Of a stretch of DNA of 30,922 nucleotides, positions 10,012 through 20,129 are shown one piece after another. The notes below the pieces were generated by a model. It searched no databases, was not told the DNA's origin, and was given only the letters and a program-made list of their open reading frames with translations. The stretch is from Scytalidium lignicola (taxonomy: Eukaryota; Ascomycota; Leotiomycetes): contig NCSJ02000444.1 in NCBI GenBank assembly GCA_002812745.2, positions 1 to 30,922 on the forward strand. The letters are read 5' to 3'. Position 1 is the first letter of the stretch; every line of letters begins with the position of its first letter. The translations under genes and the position numbers were made by a program.

Positions 10012-10593
10012 ATGTCTCCAGGTCAGCAATCCGTGTATGAGCTGGCAAGCACAATGAAAAACCTCTACGATTTGCTCATTAAGATGTGCTATCTGAGGGC
10101 AGAATATGTGTCTTATCCACCTCACAGGAATCTCAGCATCGATGTCATCCTTACAAAAGAACTCGACGTGTCCGAGAACGCAATTTTTTCATTACAGCAT
10201 CTTCATTATGTGAGGTTGAATGACTTTCATTATGACATAAGGTATAACTATTCTATCTCTTTTAGCAGTTTAGAATGGGTTCCAGGCTTTGTACCAGTAG
10301 GTAAAGGAGATTGTATACGACGCGTATAATGATACCGACATAGGGTATTAGTATACTCTCACTGGATTAATATACAGTCGCTACCAATATGACGTATACA
10401 GAGAGTTCTATAAGCAGCATAGATGGCCCTACCGCCCGTACTTCACCAAAAGGCAGATCTCAGAGAAACTTGAGGAACGAGACAAAAGTCAGTATGAATA
10501 ATTGAAAAGGAGATGAAGAGGGCTGCGCATCTAAATGACGCGTATATTCAACTTTATGAATATATCCTTGAGAAATATACTGTAGGTTTGTAG
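10012..10593 (+). pseudogene. Decayed coding sequence of unknown family
   Basis: Protein-like reading frames follow one another but are broken. An ATG-initiated frame (10012-10329) contains KMCYLRAEYVSYPPHRN and DVILTKELDVSENAI. From ~10274 a second frame reads GFQALYQ, stop, VKEIVYDAYNDTDIGY, stop, YTLTGLIYSRYQYDVYREFY and further to TAA at 10499-10501. A third frame (10504-10593) reads EKEMKRAAHLNDAYIQLYEY. Both internal stops (10298-10300 and 10349-10351) are TAG, one base from CAG, as C-to-T decay would give. The high Tyr/charged content across frames suggests one former gene with point and indel damage. I cannot name the family. Confidence 0.4.
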
Positions 10594-10922
10594 AGCATAC
10601 TCGATATCCGTGGATGGGATAGACATCAGTTCATGAAAGTTCCCAAGTTACCTCTTCTCTTTTTACAATTTGTTTACTATATCGTTACCCTATATCTATG
10701 ATTCAAGAGAAACATGGCTGGGGTGAGTCTCAGGGAATATGCACATCCAGTTCGTTTGGAAGGAATAAATATTCTTGGGCTTATACCGATTAAATATCTG
10801 TATAGACGTAGGGCAATGAGACTAGTTCAGCTAGAACCGCCGAATGTATTAAACTCTCTTAGTACACAGGCTATGATGATGACACAAAGCATGTATGTTC
10901 TAGTACTATTTCCCAGCCTGTC
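10594..10922. other. Intergenic: RPT2 3' flank
   Basis: AT-rich 329 bp between the decayed frame and the RPT2 stop codon. A 96-codon plus frame starting at 10714 runs antisense into RPT2 and has no supporting features. Confidence 0.5.
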
Positions 10923-12481
10923 TTACAAATACAGTCCCTCTGGTTCGCCCTCGCTCTTCGTCTTCAGGACACGCTCCCTCGCAGCCCTGAAATCCGCCAT
11001 TTGAACCCTCATCCGTCTCTCACGCAACGCCATTAGACCGGCCTCGGAGCAAATAGCTTTGATGTCGGCACCAGAGAGATCATCCTTTTGGTTGATGAAT
11101 TCCTCTAGGTCCACGTCCTCGTTCAATGACATCTTGGAAGTATGCAGAGTGAAAATCTTGCGTTTGGTGACTTGATCAGGATTCTCAAAGAGAATCTTCC
11201 GATCGATACGTCCAGGACGGATAAGCGCAGGATCTAAGGTATCAATTTTGTTGGTGGCCATGATAACCTTCACGTCTCCTCTGTCGTCGAAACCATCCAG
11301 TTGGTTAAGGAGTTCCAGCATGGTTCGTTGGATTTCCCTCTCTCCTCCGGAAGTAGACTCATATCGCTTTGTGCCGATGGCATCAATCTCATCGATGAAT
11401 ACAATGGAGGGCGCATTTTCAGCAGCAACCTGCGGACAAAGTCAGCATCAAAATTTTGACTATAAATCAATACGTCTGCTCTTACCTGGAAGAGTTGTCG
11501 AACGAGTCGAGGCCCATCACCCAAATACTTCTGAATCAGTTCACTTCCAACAATACGTAAGAAAGTTGCGCTCGTTTGATTCGCAACTGCCTTTGCAAGA
11601 AGTGTCTTTCCAGTTCCAGGAGCACCGTACAGAATGACACCTTTCGGTGGCTTGATACCCATCTCTTCATAAAGCTCAGGATGTAGCAGCGGCAATTCAA
11701 CTGACTCCCGTACTTCTTGAATCTGGTTCTCCAAACCTCCAATATCCGCGTATGACTCCGTAGGCGCTTTGTCAAGTTTCATTACTGTAACTAGTGGATC
11801 CGCATCATCCGTTAGAACTCCAACAATGGAGACTGACTTATGATGAAGCAACACGCTTGCCCCAGGCTCCAAAAGGTCTTTATCAACAAAAGACATGATG
11901 GAGACGTAGTACTCTGGACCAGTTGTGCTTGAAACGATTGCATGATCATCATCAATCATCTCTTCCAGAGTACCAACCCCCATTGGACTGCCCCTCATAT
12001 CATCGACTCGACCTCTTTCATCAGCATTTCTGTCTAATGCATCTGGATCGGCTGTCGTTGGACCTCCTTCCTTTGCCGCTTTTGCTTTCCTCAACCGTTC
12101 CTGATTCTCTACATACTCTTCTTCTAGGAGCAGATGATCGTGGATCCGTTGCATGCGCAGATATCTTAGCTTACATCTCGATGTTGGGTAAACGGCAGGA
12201 AGTTTTGCTGATGCGCTTGGTCCAGCCGCCTTACGCTTCTTTCGACCGATGCGAGTTGTTGGTCGTGGAGGTGGTTCGTACTTGGGCTTGTCCTTCTGAA
12301 AGCACCTACAGTAAGCATCTAGGCCAAACAAAGTTTACAAAATCATGCAAATACCTTCTTATCTTTGTCATCCTTCTCCCCTCCTTGACCAGATCCTCCG
12401 AGTCCGGACTGTTGTTGTCCCTAGAATCATAAGTAAGCTTTATTTGCCATCAACATCAGAGTGAAAATAGAAACGTACCAT
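10923..12481 (-). CDS. RPT2: 26S proteasome regulatory ATPase subunit Rpt2 (subunit 4)
   Basis: Four coding exons are inferred: 12481-12479 (the ATG alone), 12420-12355, 12295-11486 and 11429-10923, giving 461 aa. Rpt2 is one of six AAA ATPases of the base ring that unfolds ubiquitylated substrates and opens the 20S gate. The N-terminus [15 protein letters not shown] keeps Gly2, the known myristoylation site of Rpt2. Walker A is GAPGTGKT (~247-254), Walker B VFIDE (~303-307), followed by the AAA second region of homology ([13 protein letters not shown]). The C-terminus LYL is an HbYX gate-opening motif. An insertion around residues 94-119 ([20 protein letters not shown]) explains most of the extra length over yeast Rpt2. 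The gene is head to head with UBC1. Confidence 0.95.
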
Positions 12482-12862
12482 GATAGCTTCAGTGCTTTGA
12501 AGGCCTCTCCAGTACCTTGGCCGTAAGCCTGTTAATTAGAGAGAGACACTATATTTGCACGCTGGATGGATTCAAGATTGTTGATGGAGGATGCAAAGAT
12601 GATGAGGCTGTTTGTAATGACAGCTACAGCTCCCAAATGTGGTCCACGACCTTCGGCAGGCGACAGGAACGCGAATTCGCGCGCTCGGGCCAGCTTTTGC
12701 TTACATAAACTAATCGTCACAAGCTTCTGTGCCTCAAATGCCAGGCTTAAACGACGTATGTTGACCGCATCAACGGATATTGAATCTGGTGTTCAGAGCC
12801 TCTAATGTGGTGTTTGAAGTAGCATATGTCTTGAAAGACAAAGCAATTAAAACAAGTGTCTC
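12482..12862. promoter_or_regulatory. RPT2 upstream region (divergent with UBC1)
   Basis: The RPT2 and UBC1 start codons are 799 bp apart and face away from each other. This RPT2-proximal half has no supported coding sequence; 60-80 codon frames on both strands lack features. I did not find a yeast-like Rpn4 site (GGTGGCAAA) by eye. Confidence 0.45.
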
Positions 12863-13162
12863 ATGGTTACAAGAGCTCTACAAACGGCTTTCGGATTCAT
12901 TGAAAACCAAGGGCGTCAACCCTCTTATCCAGATATTGAAATTACCCCACCAATCGACGACGAGCTTGGAGTCTCTTCTCGTAAGTGAGCTACCCAACAT
13001 CTTGCTTCATTGTCTTTCCTCCTGTACTGCTCTACTGTCACTGCGGATTATGACTTATACGTTGCTAAGAATTTCTGTCATCGACGAATAGAAATAGGTC
13101 GAAACCTCGGGAAGACTGCACAGCCTCGAATCGACGCATTTCTCTATCTTGACGTTCTGTGA
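12863..13162 (+). CDS. Possible small spliced gene or UBC1 leader ORF
   Basis: ATG at 12863 opens a frame beginning MVTRALQTAFGFIENQGR and running through PSYPDIEITPPIDDELGVSS to a strong donor (C|GTAAGT at 12981). A good acceptor (GAATAG, ending 13091) and a branch-like GCTAAG (13064-13069) define a 111-nt intron. The joined frame continues IGRNLGKTAQPRIDAFLYL and stops at TGA 13160-13162, giving 62 aa. The stop is 118 bp before the UBC1 ATG on the same strand, so this may be an upstream ORF in a spliced UBC1 5' leader rather than a separate gene. I recognise no family. Splice-site quality and frame continuity are the only support. Confidence 0.35.
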
Positions 13163-13280
13163 ATATCCAAAAATCGGTTCAGCACAAACTTTAGGTAGAT
13201 TCTCTATCAAAAAGACAAGAACAAATATATAAACCTCTAGAAAGTCAAAAGCCGAAGCTCTTCGTGTTCTGACCTGCAAA

Positions 13281-14111
13281 ATGGCATCCTCCAACCGCCT
13301 CCGACGTATCGCCAAAGAGCTTGCAGATATCCAGAATGATCCGCAATCTCAGATCTTTGCTCAACCTGCGCACGGAGATGATCTGACGCATCTCTTGGCG
13401 TCATTCCCTGGTCCACCAGACACACCGTACGAAGGTGGAAGATATGTGGTGGATATCAAGATTCCAAATGAGTACCCTTTCAAACCTCCGATAATGTATT
13501 TCCAAACGCTGCTCTGGCATCCGAACGTTAGTAGTCAGACTGTACGTATATTTTGGGAAGATTTGGTAGACTCAAAAGCTGATGTCTTTCTGCAGGGTGC
13601 AATCTGCCTTGATACACTAGGCTCCGCTTGGTCTCCTGTTCTGACAATAAAATCTGCGCTGTTATCCCTTCAATCCCTCCTAAGCACGCCAGAGCCAAAG
13701 GATCCACAAGATGCAGAAGTTGCCAGCATGTTAATGAATAATCCTCATCGATTCCAGCAGGTTGCTCGTGAGTGGGCTATCAAGCATGCTGGGGCTCCAA
13801 AAGACGCAAAGTGGACTTCGAATTTTCCTCCGGTAGCGGCAGAAACTAAAAAGAAACCGAAATCTCGAGAAGAAGAACTGAGGCGGTAAGCATAAATCAT
13901 CTGTTTCTAATCTCAGCGTTTGCTAACACGTTTTAGATATCAAGGCTACAACAAAGACCTGATTGACCGATTTGTGAACATGGGATTTGATCTTGATCGC
14001 GTAGTAGAGGCATTTAACTACGTCAACATTGACAGGAATAATGGGGAAGACTATGAACTTGAGGAGGCATACATGGGAGACATTACTGCGAGATTGCTTG
14101 GAGAACCATGA
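13281..14111 (+). CDS. UBC1: Ubiquitin-conjugating enzyme E2 with UBA domain (Ubc1/E2-25K)
   Basis: Three exons, 13281-13541, 13596-13885 and 13937-14111, give 241 aa. The UBC fold covers ~1-150: MASSNRLRRIAKELADIQ, FPGPPDTPYEGGRY, the HPN motif (LWHPNVSSQT) and the active-site Cys in GAICLDTLGSAW (C91). A basic linker (ETKKKPKSREEELRR) leads to a C-terminal UBA domain with the MGF loop (RFVNMGFDLDRVVEAFNY). This arrangement defines the Ubc1/E2-25K class, which extends Lys48-linked ubiquitin chains and hands substrates to the proteasome. The E2 core keeps Trp in SAWSPV, as usual. The stop codon follows LLGEP. Its divergent neighbour is RPT2, part of the same degradation pathway. Confidence 0.94.
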
Positions 14112-15528
14112 AGAGGGGTTTTGGCTTGAGTGACGGGTTATGCATATATATGGAGTCCACCAGAATGCTTTATCGGAATCATATGCCCACTGGAGGTATC
14201 TGGGATGAGTAGAGTTTGGCGTCGGGTTATAGGTCTGGTCATTTAGCGTAAGAGGCAATGGGGTATCATGAGCATTTAACTTCCCAATTCACTTACTTTT
14301 AACAAGATTGGCTGTTGCTGTAGGTTTGGAGATGTATTCGGATTTACTTGCCCCTCCAATCATTACCCCAAGCCAAAATAAACTCTATTGTACGATTGAT
14401 CGTAGGTTTCCTACCAAGTGTAATTGAGCTTTTATTCTCTATCAGACTGTCGCTGTCTAGGTAAGTAGTTTTGGTAACAGAAGGCAAGTAAATGGGGGGG
14501 GGGCGGGGGGGGCTCGTGCCACGAATGAAGGAATTCGAAACAGGAATAGCAAACAAGGCTATAAGAATTCTCTATTCTTATGCTTGAGACAGCTAACTAG
14601 AAAGCATCTCTATACATCCTTCGTGCCCAGAGGCATTGAAATTAATGTGGAAGTTCGGATGGAACGAGTGTGTGCTTTATCACCACCGTAGCCTCTTGTC
14701 CCAACCTAACCCTGCTGTTTAATTGGAAAACTATATCTTCTTATATCTTGAATGTTTAGAGTTTGTTAATTCAAAGTAGCTGTCTAGAAAATCTCAAATG
14801 GTATTACATACCTTAAGGCTAAACGGAATACTCTTTGACATCTTAAAAATGAAAATATTCAGAAACATTGCAGATTCTATACAAAAGTAGGTTTTCCTCC
14901 TCTTCTTCAAGTAACTCAAAATTAATCTAGATGGCTCTCATCAAAATCTATCAATATATATAGTATTCCTATCTTCGGAACTCAGTTACCTTCATAATAT
15001 CCTCAAGGATTGGTCGTCTTTTCGATTTTCGCCTCGAATGCCAAAACTCTTTCCATCTTGACTTCAAAGGCCACGCAATACAGCCATTGAAGTTAATGCT
15101 AGGGCTAGGATTAGAAATCTAGGCCCACTAAATCATAACTATATAGAAGTTTTCGTTTATTGAATCAGAGTAATATTAGCTGAAGGGGATTTGAACTGAA
15201 AATCGGCTATTGGTATGAAACTATCAATATATTTTATCATAAAAATGGCATTATCTCTAGGGATAGTATTGAGAAAGGTGGAACGTGGAAGTATGCAAAA
15301 GGAAAAGAAATAAAGGGAGGGGGTACAGGATACTCATATAATAAATTACAGCAACTCGGGTTGCCGGTATGTAGATCAAAGCTACTGAATTCAAAATTCG
15401 CATAGATCTGGAGTCCCTCAGCATGCTTTTCGACATACATTTCATAATTATGTTCTCCTTATTAGCTTCGAGCGCATACTTATTCATCGATTCACATTGT
15501 CGACGCAGAAGTTAGCCGTCTCTCTGAT
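14112..15528. other. AT-rich intergenic region
   Basis: 1.4 kb without a supported gene. It contains the UBC1 3' flank, a long G tract (14494-14512) and, at 15237-15487, two overlapping minus-strand frames (60-76 codons) that may extend the decayed coding relic on their right. The protein-like piece MNKYALEANKENIIMK (from 15487) is not linked to any family. Confidence 0.5.
14494..14512. repeat. G-tract (ten G, one C, eight G)
   Basis: Homopurine tract of 18 G in 19 bases, downstream of UBC1. It could form a G-quadruplex, but could also carry a sequencing length error. Confidence 0.8.
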
Positions 15529-15889
15529 CTAACATCTTAAACAACTATTGAAAGTCCCAATCAGATCCAGGAAGTCGGCCCTGAATAGTTCCAGTTCACA
15601 ACCATTAGATATACACCAATCTGCTTGTGCCTTGTTGAAAATATGCCAACGCAACTGGGATTCCTCAATGATTGTGGAACTTGTTATAATAGAACTCGAG
15701 TGCAACTTCTCGTTCCGGACTAGCAGACCATACATTAGCATCCTTTAAAGAATTATCAAAAGCTTCAATAGATATAAGGTATTGCTGACAATAGCAACTC
15801 CTATAGATTATCACACAATTGGTAGTTGTCTTGCTCTGAGGCTCAAAAGATATACGAAGAACAGAACTAGGCTTCCAGATGCTTTGAAA
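15529..15889 (-). pseudogene. Decayed coding relic of unknown family, frameshifted
   Basis: On the minus strand one frame is open from 15889 to 15668 (74 codons, for example NVWSASPEREVALEFYYNKF) and ends at a TGA (15667-15665). An overlapping frame picks up at the same place as EESQLRWHIFNKAQADWC and continues CELELFRADFLDLIGTFN to TAG at 15531-15529. The hand-over with protein-like composition on both sides looks like one gene broken by a one-base shift. The surroundings are AT-rich, where random open frames this long are unlikely. I cannot name the family, and no start codon is evident. Confidence 0.35.
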
Positions 15890-16312
15890 TTATAGCAATT
15901 ATTATCCCCACTATGAATATCCCCAAGAATTGGGAATGGAGTATAAATTCTAACCTTCAAATTTTGAAAGATCAAATTAAAAAACTGAATAAGAATGGAA
16001 TAAGATGAGTGACGGAGACTATGGTCAGTTTATTTTGTCTATATACCTGAATTACATTTTAGGGGCCTGTAAAAGTTAGTACATCACGATGTTGTATCCG
16101 TCTGCAGAGAATAGTTGACATGCTCCATCTGAGCTAGCAAATAATGTATAAAATAAGCAGTGTCTCAAAAGGAGAAAGGTATACAATGTAATTGAGTACA
16201 AGAGTATGAAATACTACTTTTATCATCGTTAATTCATTTCATTCTTTTCGTCAATCTAAGTCGTAATCAACGTCACACATTCACACATCTACGTACACTT
16301 TCTAGTATCTAA
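15890..16312. other. AT-rich spacer downstream of the GMC gene
   Basis: 423 bp between the decayed relic and the GMC stop codon. I see no open frame of note; it presumably contains the GMC transcript end. Confidence 0.5.
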
Positions 16313-18453
16313 TCACAACTTGCTTTCACCTCTCCTCTCCTGATAATAATCTTCAAGAATCAAACTTGCCCCCTTCTCCCCAATAGCATAAATTGTTGCT
16401 TGGATATGAGCACTAACTTGGAGCGGCATAATGCTCGCATCAACAACCCGTAGCCCCTTAACACCATGAACCCTAAGTCGAGCATCTACTACTCCCGCTA
16501 ACTCCTGTTTACCCTGCCCAGAAGTCGGTTTTGGTCCCATGGCACAGGTGCCCACAGGATGCCAGTCTGTAATAGTGTAGTTACGTACGTAGTCCGAGAA
16601 ATCTCCCTCCTCACCATCAGGGGTACCGGAGGGAGGTAGAGGTGGAAAGACACGCTTGATGATGACAGAAGATAGGGGAGACGTCTTCGTGATTTTATAC
16701 CCGAATGTTTGCGCGGCAACCATGATCTGGAAATCGACTTCCCCGCCAGGTCCTTGATAATATTTCGGATCAATGATCGGCTTGTCAAGAACCGTCGTCC
16801 GGGTTTTACCGTCCTTTGAGGGAGGGATATGAATCGAGCCAGATGAGAACGGATACTGTAGCATTTGTAGCATTGTTGCGTATTTCTTTCCTGGCTCGGC
16901 TTTGAAGTAGGGTGAATAGTTGCTGATGTCAAAGTTGTATTCCACCTGTCCTAGCTGCACACCTGGCATGAATTGTTGTGTGAGTATCTTATGGCGCCGA
17001 GTTGCATACGAGCCAGAGGTTTCTGGTGCACTAGGAACGAGGGACCGTATTCTGTATGCTGAAGAAGGAGGTATAATTGACGTTAGAGGTAGATAGGTTA
17101 CGCTGCATGGAATTGTCGTTAGGAGTCCGGAGGCACTATTGGTATAAGATTCCATTGCAGCAGCCATGAGACTAGGTGATGCGCGTAGATCGTCTGGTGT
17201 TGCGATGTCTTGGGAAATTTCGTAGATTGTGGCAGTCACTATAGGTAACAATTAAATCACTTCATACCGGATGAAATATGACAAGATTTTACTTCGCAGC
17301 CACTTTTTTCTTCTTGCAATATAGAAATTCCACACTTACTCATGTGCTCCTGAAGATTCTCCCCTACATTTGGGTTCGCAACTTTCACGTCAGTTCCCGC
17401 AGCCTTGAGAACATCTGGGTTCCCTACTCCCGAGAGCTCAAGCAGCTGCGGGGATTGTACACTCCCAGCACAAATGATGACTTCTTTTGCGGCCTTGACA
17501 TGATATTCTTTGCCATGATGAGAAAATTTGGCTCCTGTTGCTATCCATTCATTGGCCACTTTCCTGATATCAATCTCTCCCACGGTCGNCTCACTGAGGA
17601 CTTTCAGATTTGGTCTCGAGGCCGCAGGCAGGTAGTAACCCGAGGCCGAATAGCTTCTTTTTCTCGTCTTGGGTTCAACAGAGGTAAGTGACGTCCAAAC
17701 ACCAACATTGGAGCCGGCGAAGTGCTTCTTATTAGTTTCTACTCCTAGCTTATGTAGTGTAGCGTGCCAATGTTGATGAGATGCCCCATATTCTTTGGAG
17801 TACACTGAATCAATTGGACCATTGGTGCCATGATCCCCCGGATTGAAAAAGGAGGAATGTAGTTTTTGGTGCTCGGATGTGGGCTCATAGAATCGCTCGC
17901 TCTTTTTGAAGAAGGGTCTACACAAGGAAACCAAAACCAAAACATCAACCTCTTATATCGTAAGGAGTGAAAGAAATAATAGAGGAAAGGGGAAAATAAA
18001 AGCGATCAAAAAAGAAAAGACGCACACCAGATCATTCCAACCCCAGCCAGGATTCCCTAGAGCTTCCCAGGCATCGTAGTCCTCCTTGCACCCGCGATTC
18101 CAGGTCATGAAGTTTAGCGCACTGGTCCCGCCGAGTACCTTGCCCCGAGGCCACGGTAATGTCCGGCCAGCCAGACCTGCCTGAGGTATGGTCTCGAACT
18201 TCCAGTCATACTCGGTCCCCAAGATCTCCCCAAAGCGCCCTGGGATGTCGATGAGAGGTTCATTGAAGGTAGCAGGGCCCGCTTCTAGCACCCCAACGGT
18301 GATACCTGGATTTTCAGAAAGTCGAGCAGCGACGACCAGACCAGCCGTTCCACCACCGATGACGAGGTAGTCGATGGATGCTTTGCAGAAGTCATCTGGG
18401 GTAATGTGCGGAATACCGGCGCTGGTAGCTGCCATGGATTCTGTATTGGCCAT
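16313..18453 (-). CDS. GMC-family FAD-dependent oxidoreductase
   Basis: Three exons, 18453-18026, 17917-17340 and 17238-16313, give 643 aa. The first donor is GTGCGT; using the GT two bases earlier would break the frame, whereas this choice restores the family sequence WNDLVPFFKKSERF. The ADP-binding Rossmann motif is VIGGGTAGLV (GGGTAG at 33-38). GMC signature 1 is GKVLGGTSALNFM (~104-116) and signature 2 GSVQSPQLLELSGVG (~294-308). The active-site His pair lies at ~H562 (DWHPVGTCAMG) and ~H613 (VSAHIQATIY). The family oxidises alcohols, sugars or choline; the substrate cannot be told from sequence alone. No secretion signal is visible, so it is probably intracellular. An N at 17589 leaves residue ~253 undefined (NCG: Ser, Pro, Thr or Ala). 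It is divergent from the rhodopsin-like gene. Confidence 0.92.
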
Positions 18454-19729
18454 GGTACTGGGGATAATGTCGATGACACTGTGAGCAAACTTGGCAGTAG
18501 GCTGGTAGGGAAGGAGGTGGGAGAGAAAGTAGACTACCGATTCAGTTTGCCTTGTCCCCTCTCTTATCTTCCTGTTGATGTTTCATTCGCCTTCTTTCGC
18601 TTCTCTCGCGTCTTCTACGGTGGCTACCGGTCCCCCTACCGGTACCTTTTTCATTCTGCAAGAGTGTGTTGTTATGTATGGCCTTTCTAAGTCTTCTCCT
18701 CATGCCACACCTCCTGCCCTGTAGAAATTGCGCTGGCGTGGCTGGCAAGATACGGAGAATGTTGGGTTGCTCTCTACAGTACTACTACCCTATCGTGCAT
18801 GTCGAGCTGCTGTCAGCCGGGGTCCCTTGCAGTTACCGGGATATCTGTTTTTCCTTGGAACCACGTCCGGAAGCGCTACCCGCGGAATTCGCCTTAAATA
18901 GCGAGCGCCATTGCCGAGCTCATATCAACGGATTCGACTGGCTTGTCTGTTCAGGGGGCGCCGCCTCTGTATCCATTCGAAGAGCAGAAGAGGAATGGGG
19001 GCCCCGAAAAAGATACACTGTATCCATTATGGGAACTCTCCATCCGTCTGCGCCCTGGCTTCATCCCACACATCCTCGGCAATACAGTAGAGCGATCAGA
19101 CGTCAGCCGGGAGCCAAGACGTGGCTTGTGCAAATATCTACGATCTGCAATAATCTGCATTGAAGCCGAGACAGCAAAGGCTATGTTATTGGGCCTTCCA
19201 ACCCCTTCGACTCCTTCCATTGTCACTAGCCATATCAATTGCGCTTTGAAAGTGTCGATAGTGTCGATAAGGGCTGGATTCATTTGATTGGTTTATGTGT
19301 ACTACTGTAAAGTACGGTATTTGCGATCGGTTAATAATCTGTGCATACAGGTACGTACGAACTCGTGGTACGGCACTCGACCCTTGCACGATTGGCACTC
19401 GTGGCACTTCAATTATTACCGTAATTCAGCCAGCCAAACGCCTAAGACCTCGGCATTGGGTCTTCCTACTGTGTACAGTACACTTCCCTTATCACCGCCC
19501 GCCGGCGCCATCATACTGTACATAATGCCGTTTAAGGTCAGTGGCCATGTGCCTGGAACCATGTACAGTACGACTGTAGTATCACAGCTTACGGCAGGAA
19601 AACGACAGTGCTAGACTAAAGGCGGCCGTCGCTCTCCTTTTACTGGCCCCACTGCAAAACTTCATTGCAACCCATCCCACTACAACTCCTACATCGAGTT
19701 GTGATTTGCATGCCGTGTCTCGCTATGTC

Positions 19730-19760
19730 GAGTCCCTGTGTCCCTGAGTCCCTGAGTCCC
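19730..19760. repeat. Short tandem repeat of GAGTCCCTG-type units
   Basis: About four imperfect 7-9 bp copies (GAGTCCCTG, TGTCCCT, GAGTCCCT, GAGTCCC) in a row within the divergent intergenic region. Confidence 0.6.
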
Positions 19761-20087
19761 AGAGCCCCAGCTACTTGGTCTCTTGAAGCTGGTTCCGCAT
19801 AAGCCGTGTGTGCATTCCAGCCAAGGTTGGCGAAGGAGGGAGATAGAGATTGCTCTCAAGCCTCCCCCAACGACGCCCTGTTTCGCACTGTACGGGACAT
19901 CACTTTTAAAGCTTGGAACACCTGAAGCCATCTCAAGCCGACCTTGAAGTTTTGCTCGCAGGAACAAGGATGGCTGAAGACTATACTTTCTGAAGTCGTG
20001 TCGTACTTCTTAAACCCACCAGCTAGATAAAAATCTCCTCATCGATCGACAGCTCCATCAACCAGCTGTGCTAGGTTGTAGATCTCT

Positions 20088-20116
20088 CGACGACGACGAC
20101 GACGACGACGACGACG
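20088..20116. repeat. CGA trinucleotide microsatellite
   Basis: An uninterrupted CGA run of 29 nt ends 13 bp before the ATG of the rhodopsin-domain gene, so it probably lies in its 5' leader. Confidence 0.9.
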
Positions 20117-20129
20117 TTTCTCATCCACA

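Larger units (their letters stand above)
18454..20129. other. Divergent intergenic region between the GMC and rhodopsin-like genes
   Basis: 1.68 kb holding the promoters of both neighbours. A 165-codon plus frame (18666-19163) with a hydrophobic start is the longest frame but has no conserved feature, so I leave it uncalled. The part 19290-19620 has many GTAC-centred palindromic words (TGTACAGTAC, GTACGTAC). A short GAGTCCCTG tandem lies at 19730-19760 and a CGA run at 20088-20116. Confidence 0.5.

Noticed and set aside
11623..11646. Walker A of RPT2 reads GAPGTGKT rather than GPPGTGKT
   Set aside because: Fungal Rpt2 proteins, including yeast, naturally have Ala at this position, so it is not a defect.
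18666..19163. 165-codon ORF with a hydrophobic N-terminus in the GMC/rhodopsin intergenic region
   Set aside because: No conserved motif, overlaps other frames on both strands, composition like translated GC-rich promoter DNA. Transcript data could revive it.
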